Origin: Oceanidesulfovibrio marinus
GTDB taxonomy: Bacteria > Desulfobacterota > Desulfovibrionia > Desulfovibrionales > Desulfovibrionaceae
Length of the DNA stretch: 64,000 nucleotides
Direction: 5' to 3'
Assembly (NCBI RefSeq): GCF_013085545.1
Contig: NZ_CP039543.1
Location: 806,001-870,000, forward strand
The position numbers were made by a program, and so were the translations under genes. Below are positions 35,265-45,088 of this stretch, piece after piece. The notes beneath the pieces were generated by a model that was not told the DNA's origin, did no database searches, and saw nothing but the letters and a program-made list of their open reading frames with translations. Position 1 is the stretch's first letter. Each line of letters starts with the position of its first letter.

Positions 35265-35883
35265 CTGGTTGTCCACCGTGACTGACGTTTCTATACAAAT
35301 GTAAGCACAACGTCGTTGTAAATGCTTGATCCATGCGGCTGGCGGGGGGAGATGGGCCGCATGGGGTGTTGCTGATGGTGATTCGTGCCGGGGGGCCAAA
35401 AAACGACCCGGCGCCCGGCAGAGCCCCAAAACTTCCGGGGGCGATGTCGCCCGCAATGTTTCCTACCAATTTAGTCCGATTAAAACATGCTACGGATGAA
35501 GAATCAAGGGCTCCGGGCGAGTAGGGCCCGTTGGGACCGGTATCCGCCCATCATCGTTGTGTTGTTGCGGATACATCCGCAAGATTCTACCATACCTCGG
35601 CTCCGAAATCGTGCAGAATGCGCCGGAGCAGGGCCGTGGACCAGCAAGCTGTCCGAGCCCCCCGCTCTTGTCACGCTGCACGGACAAAGGGTGAGGTGTT
35701 CCAGTGGACGCGCCTGGCCAGAATGCTGCAATTTAAATAAAATATACTGGAAAGTAAGGAAAAACACCAGACCGGCCGGATATATCCCACAGAAATCTGA
35801 CTCATACCTTGACCCGCGCGGCGCATCGCTCTACATCCGTGCGGTATCCGCCATCATGTGCGGCAACAACGCAAGGAGTCCCC
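35265..35883. other. Long intergenic region between kinase and decarboxylase genes
   Basis: About 620 bases between divergent genes. It contains a small hairpin (gggcgatgtcgccc, about 35437-35450), an AT-rich stretch with a TATACT box near 35745 that may be part of the downstream promoter, and no convincing gene or RNA. Confidence 0.4.
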
Positions 35884-36894
<1,011 letters not shown>

Positions 36895-36922
36895 GCCTGC
36901 AGTATAGCTCAATCAAAAGAAC

Positions 36923-36968
36923 AGGGCGGGAGCCGGGCGTTTTGAAGCGCCGGGCTCCCGCCCTTTGT
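36923..36968 (+). terminator. Intrinsic terminator after the UDP-glucuronate decarboxylase gene
   Basis: A 12-bp GC-rich stem (36923-36934 with 36953-36964) is followed by TTGTATT. It may also serve the opposing gene. Confidence 0.8.
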
Positions 36969-37030
36969 ATTGGCCCAGTCTGGAGCGTGTCCGAAGTTTG
37001 TCTAGGGCTTGAAGGCGCGCCTGGCCATCG

Positions 37031-38341
37031 CTACCCGGCGGGAATGCCGAACAGGGTGATGAGCAGGCAGATCAGTGCCAGGCCGGCGTACAGGCCGGTT
37101 TTGGCCCTGCGTGCTGGCACGTCGGACACCTTGCGCATGACAAGCAGCGCGACAACGCACTGCAGGACGTAGAACAGGGCGAAGGCACGCGAGGCATAGC
37201 TGATGATCTGGTAAACGTCGGTCATCCAGGTGATGCTGATGGACAGGGCGGAGACCACAACATAGGCGTAGCGAGCGGGCATCCAGCGCTTGAATATGGC
37301 TTCCAGCAGGCCGGAGCAGCCGGCGTCGTCAGCCGTGGCCGCTGAGAACTGGCTGCCGATGGCCGTGATCGTCAGCAGGGCAGGCAGGATGGGCGCGACC
37401 ACCGCAGACAGGGCGACGATGGCCGTGATCCCGCTTTGCAGATCGCCCTGAGTGTTGCCGATGACCGCGGCCATGAGGCCGATGAACACGAGATAGATGA
37501 CCGTGGAGATGAGCTGGGCCCAGCGCATGGTCCGGATGCGTTCTCCCTGGGAATGCTCCGAGCCCAGAAAGCGGGAGGTTTCGAAACCCTGCACTACGAT
37601 GAGCATGCCCATGAGCAGGCGGACGACGTGCAGCTTGTCCCCGGAAACTCCCAGGTGCCGCAGGTGCCAGGAGCCGTCCATGGCACTGACCGCGTTGAAA
37701 TGCGCGAGCCCGGCCACAAGGGCCGCGATCATGGCCAGGTTGACGCCTACGACGATGCGCTCCACGCGCTCAATGCCCTTCAGGCCCCGCGTGAAGCCGA
37801 TGATGGCGATGCCCGCGAGAATAAGGGTTACCAGGGATTTGGCGATCCAGGCCGTGTGCAGGTTCAGGGGCTGCAGGGCGAAGCTGGCAAGCAGTTGCAG
37901 ATAGTACGACACCGAGATGCAGTAAGCGCCGGACAAGGCCACGTGTGAGATCTTCTCCAGCAGGTCGGCGGCCTCGCCGATTTTGATGCGGTGCGCCGCG
38001 TCCCGGTGGGCGATGTGCAGGCGGTGCTCGATGCGCTCGAACACGTCCGGCGGATTCTGTTTCTGGAACAGCGGCTCGCCATAGCGGATATTGAAGCGGA
38101 TGACCGAGCCCACGGCATAGGCCAACCCCAGCAGCACGGCCATGGCCAGGACGGAGTAGTTGCCGATGTTGGCGTACAGCAGCGGCACGCAGACGAGAAA
38201 GCCGCTGCCCATGATCGAGGCCAGTGGCGTGACCGTGGCGCGCCAGGCCGGGGAGGCGGTCAGCGGCTTGTAGAACAGCAGCACGCCGCAGACCAAGGCG
38301 GCGGTGGCGGCGACGATGAGGCTGGAGACGGGCAGTGCCAT
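37031..38341 (-). CDS. APC-like permease, substrate unknown
   Basis: A 436-residue integral membrane protein with about 11-12 helices. The glycine-rich first helices (MGSGFLVCVP), the long charged loop after helix 3 (FERIEHRLHIAHRDA) and the even spread of helices resemble amino acid-polyamine-organocation permeases, but this assignment rests only on general pattern. The start is uncertain: ATG 38341 is preferred because the upstream extension is Arg/Ser/Pro-rich; ATG 38383 is the alternative. It is convergent with the decarboxylase gene. Confidence 0.6.
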   Translation of the reverse strand: MALPVSSLIVAATAALVCGVLLFYKPLTASPAWRATVTPLASIMGSGFLVCVPLLYANIGNYSVLAMAVLLGLAYAVGSVIRFNIRYGEPLFQKQNPPDVFERIEHRLHIAHRDAAHRIKIGEAADLLEKISHVALSGAYCISVSYYLQLLASFALQPLNLHTAWIAKSLVTLILAGIAIIGFTRGLKGIERVERIVVGVNLAMIAALVAGLAHFNAVSAMDGSWHLRHLGVSGDKLHVVRLLMGMLIVVQGFETSRFLGSEHSQGERIRTMRWAQLISTVIYLVFIGLMAAVIGNTQGDLQSGITAIVALSAVVAPILPALLTITAIGSQFSAATADDAGCSGLLEAIFKRWMPARYAYVVVSALSISITWMTDVYQIISYASRAFALFYVLQCVVALLVMRKVSDVPARRAKTGLYAGLALICLLITLFGIPAG

Positions 38342-38599
38342 GGGGACAAAACCTTTAGTTCTGGCCACGGCCAGGGCGGTCATGCCCGGTCGGGTCAGGT
38401 GCGGATCACTCCGGCTGCGGCAAAGGCGCCGGCCAGAAGGCCCAACCCCGGAATACGACCATAGCATGGGCGCGTTCCATCAAGGGAGTACAATCCTTAT
38501 TGTAGCGCCCCGAGTGAATCAGGGCAATGCCTGGTCCGCATTCCTTGCCTCGCTCTAGCAAGTTCTTGCCGGGACGAGTTGTGCGCCAGACCCGATTCC

Positions 38600-39775
38600 T
38601 TATCCCAGCTTCATGAACTCCTTGAGGTCCGAGCCCAGGATGGCGTGCAGCTCGGAGAGGTCGTCCTCCCGCGCCTGCGCAAAGAGGAAGGCGAACACGC
38701 CGTACCGTTTGTAATCCACCGGCCGCAGCTCCAGCGGTGTGGAAAAGCGGTTTTTGAACTCTTCATAATTCACTTGAACAATGGACGCACAGTCCACGTC
38801 AGGCGCTATGTCAGCCACGACAACAGCGTACACGTTGCCCTCGCGCTGGGGCAGTATCCGCTCCCAGTCCGGGGCCGCGCCGTCCAGATAGCAGGCGTAC
38901 GGGTTCACGCCGTAGGCGTGGTAGGCCAGGTCGGTGACGCACCAGCCGGCAAAGCGCATGGGGTTCACCTCGATGGGCGCGATGTGCCCATTTTCATCCA
39001 CGCGCATCTCCACATGCACCGGGAAGTCGGCCAGGTTTGCGCGGCGGCCCAGCTCGGCCAGGAACTCGGTAAAAGGCTCGCGCCAGCGCTCGATGATGGA
39101 CGGGGAGGTGATGTACACGCGGTCCGAGACGTCGTCGGCCGAGGCAAAGAGATGGCCCAGGATGTTCACGATGACCACGTTGCCGTCGCCGTCGTAGAAG
39201 GCGTCCACGGCGAACTCCTCACCCTCGATGCACTGCTCGATGACGAAGCGGTCCACGTCCAGGACTTCGGGGGGATAGTACTGGCGGATGCGCTCCACCT
39301 CGTCGCGGATTTTCTGCACGATGGGCTTCCAGTCGGCGGCGGACTCCACGCGGTGCACGCCCAGGCTGAAGAAACCCACGGCCGGCTTGACCACACAAGG
39401 GTAGAACAGCTCCTCCGGGTCCACATCGTCCAGGTCGTCGTAGGCCACGCCTTTGTAGAAGTAATCCGGGTACAAGGGCGCAATGAGATCGCGGAAGGCA
39501 ACCTTGTCCTTGAACACGTCGATCATGGCCGGAAGCTTGGTGTCCGCCAGGTTCGCGGCGATCCAGCCGATGGCGTTCTCCGAGTTGGCGTAAATGCGGG
39601 GAGCCTTCCGCGCCTCGGCGGCGAACTCCTCATCGTCGAGCAGTCGGACGTCGCTTGCCTCGTCATTCAGGCTGACGCGGGCTTTGGCGTTGTCCAGCAC
39701 GGCTCCCTTGCGGGAAAGGACTGTTTGCTTCAGAAAATCAGAAACATATGGATCATCGAGGATGAACATTGGCAT
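38600..39775 (-). CDS. ATP-grasp domain protein
   Basis: A 391-residue ATP-grasp fold protein, a carboxylate-amine or carboxylate-thiol ligase type. The phosphate-binding lysine region (PCVVKPAVGFFSLGV), the adenine-binding EQCIEGEEFAVDAF, and the metal-binding PIEVNPMRFAGWC are recognisable. The substrate is unknown. ATG 39775 with AGGA upstream is preferred; the longer frame overlaps the YcxB-like gene on the other strand. It lies back to back with that gene. Confidence 0.85.
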   Translation of the reverse strand: MPMFILDDPYVSDFLKQTVLSRKGAVLDNAKARVSLNDEASDVRLLDDEEFAAEARKAPRIYANSENAIGWIAANLADTKLPAMIDVFKDKVAFRDLIAPLYPDYFYKGVAYDDLDDVDPEELFYPCVVKPAVGFFSLGVHRVESAADWKPIVQKIRDEVERIRQYYPPEVLDVDRFVIEQCIEGEEFAVDAFYDGDGNVVIVNILGHLFASADDVSDRVYITSPSIIERWREPFTEFLAELGRRANLADFPVHVEMRVDENGHIAPIEVNPMRFAGWCVTDLAYHAYGVNPYACYLDGAAPDWERILPQREGNVYAVVVADIAPDVDCASIVQVNYEEFKNRFSTPLELRPVDYKRYGVFAFLFAQAREDDLSELHAILGSDLKEFMKLG

Positions 39776-39983
39776 GGCGTCCTGTCTGCGATTGTTCCGG
39801 TGAAATGGATGCTGCGAGAGGGGGAATTCATACCCGTGGTCGTTGCCGGAAGCAAGCGTGATGAATACAGCCGGCTCCATAATCCGCTGGTGATATTCGC
39901 CAAAAAAGATGTTACACACCGGAATCGTGAGAGAAGTACCGGACCGCTGGACATTGCGCCCCACAACCGACAGCGAGCGGACG

Positions 39984-40514
39984 ATGCCCTCGACATTGAC
40001 GTACGAGATTACCACCGATGACTTCCTGGAGTTTCAGAAGGAAATCATGAAACGCGTGCGCGCCGAGGCCACTGGCGTCGCCAGGAGCCGCAGCAATTTC
40101 CTGGTGTTTATCGCCTTGGTCATGGTGATTCTGGCTCTGCTCATCTATCTCCCGGAGTACATCGCCATCAACCTGACCTCCTTCGGAGTAGCGCTGGTGC
40201 TCCTGCTGCTCCTCGTACTGCCGCTGACGGTCTACTTTCAGCGCCGGATCGCGGCCATGAGTCTGCCGCACAGGGACGGCATCGTGCTCGGCCCCAAGAA
40301 GATGCAGCTCGATGCCAGGGGCGTGACCATCCAGACCAGGGGCTATGCAGTGAAGCATACCTGGGACGCGGTTCTCGACCTCATGGAAACGAAAAATCTG
40401 TTTATACTGCGGCTGGATACCCTGGTGGGTGAGATCATCCCGAAAGAGGCTTTGGAAACGTGCGCCGATCCTGAGGTTGCGCGCGCCCTGATCCTGAAAC
40501 GCGGCGCGGTATGA
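39984..40514 (+). CDS. YcxB-like membrane protein
   Basis: A 176-residue protein beginning MPSTLTYEIT. It has two adjacent membrane helices (about residues 38-58 and 62-82) followed by a soluble C-terminal domain (KKMQLDARGVTIQTRGYAVKHTWDAV) that resembles the YcxB-like C-terminal domain. The function is unknown. The next gene starts 45 bases downstream and may be cotranscribed. Confidence 0.65.
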   Translation: MPSTLTYEITTDDFLEFQKEIMKRVRAEATGVARSRSNFLVFIALVMVILALLIYLPEYIAINLTSFGVALVLLLLLVLPLTVYFQRRIAAMSLPHRDGIVLGPKKMQLDARGVTIQTRGYAVKHTWDAVLDLMETKNLFILRLDTLVGEIIPKEALETCADPEVARALILKRGAV

Positions 40515-40559
40515 TCCCCGGCCGACGCCGTATCACCATTAACTTATCGGAGTCATGCA

Positions 40560-40973
40560 ATGCGCCATTTGTGTCTCATGCTCATCGTCACCGTGCTGCT
40601 GGCCACCGCCGGAACGGCGTCCGCGCAGCAGATCAAGTACGGCAAATGGGAAATCACCACCAAGGTGAACATGGTTGGCATGCCCATGGACATGCCCCCA
40701 ATGACACACACCCAGTGCCTGACCAAGGAGGACCTGACCCCGCGCACCGAGCAGCCCCGCGCGAACTGCACCACCGACTACTCGGTGGACGGCAACACCG
40801 TGCACTTCACCACAAAGTGCGACACGCCTGAAGGGAAGCTGGAAGGCAAGGGCATGGCCATCTACGAGGGCGAGACCATGAAGGGCTCTTTGACCATGGT
40901 GATGCACGGCGAACACGAGATGGAAATGACCCACGACTACGAGGGGCACTATCTCGGCCCGTGCGATGAGTAG
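40560..40973 (+). CDS. Exported DUF3617 family protein
   Basis: A 137-residue secreted protein. The signal peptide (MRHLCLMLIVTVLLATAGTASA) is followed by the DUF3617 pattern: GKWEITTKVNMVGMP, TQCLTKED, and the ending MEMTHDYEGHYLGPC. Cysteines in the mature part (residues near 53, 69, 85 and 135) probably form disulfides. The function is unknown. GGAG precedes the start and an intrinsic terminator follows. Confidence 0.82.
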   Translation: MRHLCLMLIVTVLLATAGTASAQQIKYGKWEITTKVNMVGMPMDMPPMTHTQCLTKEDLTPRTEQPRANCTTDYSVDGNTVHFTTKCDTPEGKLEGKGMAIYEGETMKGSLTMVMHGEHEMEMTHDYEGHYLGPCDE

Positions 40974-40997
40974 CTATCAGATTTACTGGATGAACCG

Positions 40998-41030
40998 ACG
41001 GCGGGTGCGCGAGTATCCGCCGTTTTCATT
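40998..41030 (+). terminator. Intrinsic terminator after the DUF3617 gene
   Basis: Stem acggcgg (40998-41004) with ccgccgt (41017-41023), followed by TTTCATT. It is between convergent genes. Confidence 0.75.
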
Positions 41031-41038
41031 CCAAGGGG

Positions 41039-42148
41039 TCAGAACCGGATACCGTAGCGGGCCAGCCGGGCCGCCGTGCGCGCGTAGCATTTGTTCTGCC
41101 ACCACATGATCGCGGCGAATATGGCGATGACCAGAATCATCATCCCGGTCATGGCGATTCCGCCCACGCGTATCTCCCGCGCATCGGCCTGGCAGGCGTC
41201 GGTGTAGCCGGGCTGCAGAACGCCCAAGGCTGGCGCGGCCGGATCGTACGCCACGGTCACGCTACCGCCGGCAGGGTACTGCGCCGCCTCTTCCCGGGCC
41301 GTCTGGAGCGAGCGCGTGGGCGCGTAGCAGAAGCGGATGATGCTGCCGGTATAGGTGTCGCCGGCTACGGTATACTGGTACGTCACCTCCGCCGCATAGG
41401 CTGTGACCTTGGAGCGCCCCCGGCTCACCTTCCGCTTCTCCACGCCAGAGCTTTGGACCACACCGGGAACCGAGGGCCAGTGCGCGCTTTGCTCGGCCAG
41501 TCGCAGGTTTTCCCGGACGGTCTCCATCCTCATGGTGCTTTGCACATAGAACAGCACGCCGATGCCAACGAGCAGAGCCAGCACGAGCAACAGCACACGG
41601 TTCAAGGAGCGCCGGCCCTGCTCGCGCTGCTCCGCTGTGGTCAGCGTGCCCCAGAAGATCTGCTTTCCGCCGTCCAAGGCAAGCCTGGACTCGCGGTCCG
41701 CAGCGTCGTGGTAGACAAGCACCTCACGCGGTTTGCGGCCGAGGTATTTCTGTCCACTGGTGGTGATGCAGGCGAGCCCCCACGGCGGCGAGTCCTGGGC
41801 CGTATCCTGCTTCCGCAACTCCACAATGTGCCCCTGCATCAGGCTTACGCCTGTGGGCTGCATGACCATGGCCTCTGGTTGGGTGGAAAGCATCAGCGTG
41901 CTGGTGCTGTGAATGCGCCGGATGACGGTCTTCATGACAAGCCGGTCCAGCACAAGAAAGAGCACAGACATGAGGGGCAGGGTGATGGCCGCCGCAATGA
42001 GCAGAACACGCCCTGGATGGATGATGTACAGAACAGCAAACACCACAGCCAGAAGCACGACGGTGCTGAACAACATCCAGCGCGAAACGGTGATGACGCG
42101 CATCACGGGCTTGAGCCTGGGATGCAGCGCATGACGGCCTGTGTCCAT
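41039..42148 (-). CDS. Membrane protein with DUF3592-like domain
   Basis: A 369-residue protein. It has two N-terminal helices (about residues 18-36 and 40-58), a cytoplasmic region, a third helix (about 186-206), a soluble domain and a last helix near the C-terminus. The part HWPSVPGVVQSSG, VTYQYTVAGDTYTGS and YPAGGSVTVAYDPAAP matches the DUF3592 pattern. The function is unknown. ATG 42148 is chosen because ACGAGG lies six bases upstream; the frame further up overlaps the SGNH gene leader. Confidence 0.75.
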   Translation of the reverse strand: MDTGRHALHPRLKPVMRVITVSRWMLFSTVVLLAVVFAVLYIIHPGRVLLIAAAITLPLMSVLFLVLDRLVMKTVIRRIHSTSTLMLSTQPEAMVMQPTGVSLMQGHIVELRKQDTAQDSPPWGLACITTSGQKYLGRKPREVLVYHDAADRESRLALDGGKQIFWGTLTTAEQREQGRRSLNRVLLLVLALLVGIGVLFYVQSTMRMETVRENLRLAEQSAHWPSVPGVVQSSGVEKRKVSRGRSKVTAYAAEVTYQYTVAGDTYTGSIIRFCYAPTRSLQTAREEAAQYPAGGSVTVAYDPAAPALGVLQPGYTDACQADAREIRVGGIAMTGMMILVIAIFAAIMWWQNKCYARTAARLARYGIRF

Positions 42149-42350
42149 GATCATCCTCGTATGCATGCCGGTCAGGAGTGGCGGGCCTTTTTGTTGAGGA
42201 CCATATAGTCGAGGCCTCGGAAAGGCCAGAGGCGGATCACCTGCATTTCCTGGCTTGTAACATGCAAGAAAAGCTGTGTATTTATCCAGACAGTCCGGAA
42301 GCAATACAGCACATATCCTGAAACCGCCATACTCGAAGGACGCCGCGACC

Positions 42351-43520
42351 ATGAGCAAGACATCCCGCACAGACCAGAAGCGCTGGTCCGCAAAGCGTAT
42401 CCTCCAGTTCGCCGTCTTTCTCGGCATCGTGATTTTTGTCCTCGACTTCGCGCTCATGGAGATCTACACGCGAGCAACAGGCACGACCATCGACCTGGAC
42501 GCGCTCACGGGCAGGACGAAAATGGATGCGCCCATGGCGCAGTGGGCGTACCTCGACGCCTTTTGCGCATATCGGGCCAAGCCCGGACAGTATGATGACG
42601 GCAAGACCGTCGACTCCTACGGCTTCATTTCCACGCCGGAGATTGCGACCCAAAAACCGAACGGCGTGGTGCGCATCGTTTTTCTGGGCGGCTCCTCCAC
42701 GGCCGGAACCGGCCATAACCTGAAGGACGAGGAGACATGGCCTTGGCAGACCGTGGAAAAGCTGCGCGCCGATGGCCTGCATGTTGATTTTATCAACGGC
42801 GCCCTGGGCGGCTACACATCCTTCGAGTCTTACGGCCGGTTGTGGAGCAGAATCCGCCACTTCTCCCCGGACATCGTGGTGGTGTACCACGGCTGGAACG
42901 AGCTCTATTACTTCGACGAGGTAGACGACATTGCCTCGTGGCGCACCCTGCCGGACGGCTCCTGGTCATTCAAGACCGAGCACGTGGTCCAGATGTACAA
43001 ACCGTGGCGGATCGACCCGTTCATCAAGTGGTCCCAATGGCTGACACGGCTCCGGCTGCGTTTCTCCACGCGCGCCATGGGGGAGGCCGGGCAGGGTGTT
43101 AAAGAATCCAAGTCCAAGGAGCTGGCCAACGATTTCGATCCGCGCGGGCTGGAGATATGGCGCACCAACCTGGAGCTGCTGGCCGGTGCGTGTCGGATCA
43201 TGGGCGCGCAGCTTCTGGTGGCCAAGCAGGCCACGCTCTTTGTGCCGAACCTTTCGCTGGAGCAGCAGAAACGCTGTCAATTCGAGTTCCACGGCATGGA
43301 CCTCGGCGCCCATGTGCGGGCTTTTCAGGGGATATACCGGGTGATCGACGAGGAGACGCCGGCGGCGGATATTATGGATGTCACCGCGCTTTCCGGCGTG
43401 CCGGAGAACTTCTATGACCACATTCATCCCACACCGCTGGGGGCGAGTCGCATTGCCGATGTGATGTACGGACGGTTGGCGCCCATCGTGCGAGAGATGG
43501 AGGAGGGAGCAGGGCAGTAG
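42351..43520 (+). CDS. Membrane-anchored SGNH/GDSL hydrolase
   Basis: A 389-residue esterase-type protein. A signal anchor is at about residues 18-37. The catalytic serine is S115 in FLGGSSTAG, block II glycine is in NGALGG, block III asparagine in YHGWNE, and block V Asp/His in YDHIHPT. Such anchored periplasmic SGNH enzymes often modify envelope polysaccharides by removing or adding acyl groups. The ATG at 42351 is preceded by AAGGA. No operon partner is visible. Confidence 0.88.
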   Translation: MSKTSRTDQKRWSAKRILQFAVFLGIVIFVLDFALMEIYTRATGTTIDLDALTGRTKMDAPMAQWAYLDAFCAYRAKPGQYDDGKTVDSYGFISTPEIATQKPNGVVRIVFLGGSSTAGTGHNLKDEETWPWQTVEKLRADGLHVDFINGALGGYTSFESYGRLWSRIRHFSPDIVVVYHGWNELYYFDEVDDIASWRTLPDGSWSFKTEHVVQMYKPWRIDPFIKWSQWLTRLRLRFSTRAMGEAGQGVKESKSKELANDFDPRGLEIWRTNLELLAGACRIMGAQLLVAKQATLFVPNLSLEQQKRCQFEFHGMDLGAHVRAFQGIYRVIDEETPAADIMDVTALSGVPENFYDHIHPTPLGASRIADVMYGRLAPIVREMEEGAGQ

Positions 43521-43564
43521 GGAACGCCGGGCTCCGGGTTAAAGCTCGGTCGAGACGTTTTCCC

Positions 43565-43598
43565 AAAGAAAAAGGGACCGAGCCTGAGCTCGATCCCT
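43565..43598 (-). terminator. Terminator of tRNA-Met
   Basis: On the minus strand an 11-bp stem (43588-43598 with 43573-43583) with a 4-base loop is followed by TTTTTCTTT. It lies ten bases after the tRNA 3' end. Confidence 0.85.
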
Positions 43599-43606
43599 GG
43601 AATTTC

Positions 43607-43683
43607 TGGTAGCGAGGGAGGGACTTGAACCCCCGACACTGCGGATATGAGCCGCATGCTCTCACCGACTGAGCTACCTCGCC
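43607..43683 (-). tRNA. tRNA-Met (CAT), elongator type
   Basis: A 77-nt tRNA with encoded CCA. The acceptor stem GGCGAGG/CCTCGCT, D-arm GCTC-GAGC, anticodon loop CTCATAT and T-arm loop TTCAAGT are all visible. The first pair is G-T rather than the C-A mismatch of an initiator, so it is the elongator type; an Ile2 tRNA (modified CAT) cannot be fully excluded from sequence alone. Confidence 0.93.
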
Positions 43684-43790
43684 ATTTTTGGTTCGCGGGC
43701 CGGACGAATTGCGCGTGCGCGAAACCTGCCACGTCCTGCGAAGCATGGGTAGATAGCACCACTGCCCATGCTTGGCAAGGGGATTTTTTT

Positions 43791-44594
43791 CTATTCCGGC
43801 CAGAAAATCAGCACAAGCGGCGCGAGTACCAGCCGGTACACGGCGAATGGACGCAGGGTCATGCGCTGCAACAGCTGGATAAAGCCCTTCACCGCGATCC
43901 ACGCTGCAAAGAACGAGACCACGAAGCCGACGGTTAGATGGATAAGGTCGTTGGCGCTGAACAGGCTAATGTTCTCGGCCATGTCCAGGGTCGTGGCCGC
44001 CACCATGATCGGCACGGCGGCGATGAAGGAGTACTCGGCTGCAAGCTTGCGGTCCGCGCCCAGGATCATGCCGCCCATGATGGTGGCGGCGGAGCGGGAG
44101 AAGCCGGGCCACAACGCCAGGCACTGGAACATGCCGATGCCCAGGGCCAGGGCCGGGGTCATGTCGTCCAGGCTGTGGTAGCGGCTGTTGCGGGGCCTGG
44201 CTTCCACCACGAGGATGGCCGCCGCACCCACGGCCAGGGCCCAGGCCACAGTCTGCGGGCCGAAGAGGTACGTCTTGATGACGTCCTTGGTCAGCAGCCC
44301 GACCACCGAGGCGGGAATGGAGGTGAGCACCAGAAAGCCGATGCCGCGCATGCCGGCAAAGCATTTTTCGTCACGCGGAGCCGGGTGCAGCAGGTCCAGA
44401 AAACGCCGGCGGTAGATGACCACCACGGCGAGGATGGCGCCGAGCTGGATGACCACCTCGAAGGTAGCGGCCTTGGCGCCGGTGAACCCGATCAGGTGGC
44501 CGACGAGGATGAGGTGGCCCGTGGACGAGACCGGCAGGAACTCGGTGAGGCCTTCGACGATTCCGAGAATGACGGCGGAGAGCAGAAATGGCAT
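43791..44594 (-). CDS. uppP: Undecaprenyl-diphosphatase
   Basis: UppP (BacA) removes a phosphate from undecaprenyl diphosphate, recycling the lipid carrier for peptidoglycan and other wall polymers. The 267-residue, roughly eight-helix protein has both active-site motifs: EGLTEFLPVSSTGH near residue 14 and PGFSRSAATI near residue 163. The start is at ATG 44594. The gene is upstream of tRNA-Met on the same strand; a perfect 9-bp hairpin (aagcatggg with cccatgctt, 43741-43773) lies between them but has no T tract. Confidence 0.96.
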   Translation of the reverse strand: MPFLLSAVILGIVEGLTEFLPVSSTGHLILVGHLIGFTGAKAATFEVVIQLGAILAVVVIYRRRFLDLLHPAPRDEKCFAGMRGIGFLVLTSIPASVVGLLTKDVIKTYLFGPQTVAWALAVGAAAILVVEARPRNSRYHSLDDMTPALALGIGMFQCLALWPGFSRSAATIMGGMILGADRKLAAEYSFIAAVPIMVAATTLDMAENISLFSANDLIHLTVGFVVSFFAAWIAVKGFIQLLQRMTLRPFAVYRLVLAPLVLIFWPE

Positions 44595-44748
44595 GGGATG
44601 TCCTGGTTCACGCTACGCGGGATTGCGCTGTATGGCAGACCCAGCTACACGAAGCTGATATGCGTTGCAAGGAGTTCATTGCGCCCTGTTTTGGCAACCA
44701 TCCGGAACAATACGATTTTGTTACAATCGCCCGAAAAGGAGGCGTCAC

Positions 44749-44943
44749 ATGGCCGTCATAGATCCCAGCCTGCCGCACGTGCGCAAAGCCGTGTCCTATG
44801 TGGACGAGAAGCTCAAGGGAGCAGGCGTGGACGCGAGCGACCGCGAAACCCTGCGCCGCGTCTGCGAGGAGGCGGCCGTCCTGTACAGCCTGGGCCCCCA
44901 GGAGAGCGTGTTTCTCGAAGAGTTTTTCAGCAAGAAGGACTAA
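44749..44943 (+). CDS. Small conserved-looking protein, unknown function
   Basis: A 64-residue soluble, mostly helical protein beginning MAVIDPSLPH and ending EEFFSKKD. A near-perfect ribosome binding site (AAAAGGAGG seven bases before the ATG) and a strong terminator just after the stop make it a convincing single-gene unit. I do not recognise the family. The earlier frame start at 44665 lacks support. Confidence 0.7.
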   Translation: MAVIDPSLPHVRKAVSYVDEKLKGAGVDASDRETLRRVCEEAAVLYSLGPQESVFLEEFFSKKD

Positions 44944-44960
44944 GCCAGGAACATATAGAA

Positions 44961-44996
44961 AAACAGGGAGGGGGCGAACCTCCTCCCTGTTTTTTC
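44961..44996 (+). terminator. Intrinsic terminator after the small protein gene
   Basis: A perfect 11-bp stem (44961-44971 with 44982-44992) is followed by further T residues (TTTTTT in total). Confidence 0.88.
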
Positions 44997-45010
44997 AATA
45001 CATATGGAAT

Positions 45011-45064
45011 TGGTCCAGGGCGCATTGCTCCCTGGCGGGGAGTCCAAGGGGCAGCGCCCCTCGG
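45011..45064. repeat. Composite palindromic repeat, copy D (modules 3-4)
   Basis: It begins ggtccaggg, continues with gctccctgg and ends with the aggggc-agc-gcccct hairpin of module 4. It sits between the terminator and the 3' end of the flavoprotein gene. Confidence 0.75.
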
Positions 45065-45088
45065 AGCATTCAGTAAAGACAGTAGACG

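Noticed and set aside
35265-35883. A structured RNA or another repeat copy in this long gap
   Set aside because: Short hairpins are present, but none matches the modules of the repeat family or a known RNA.
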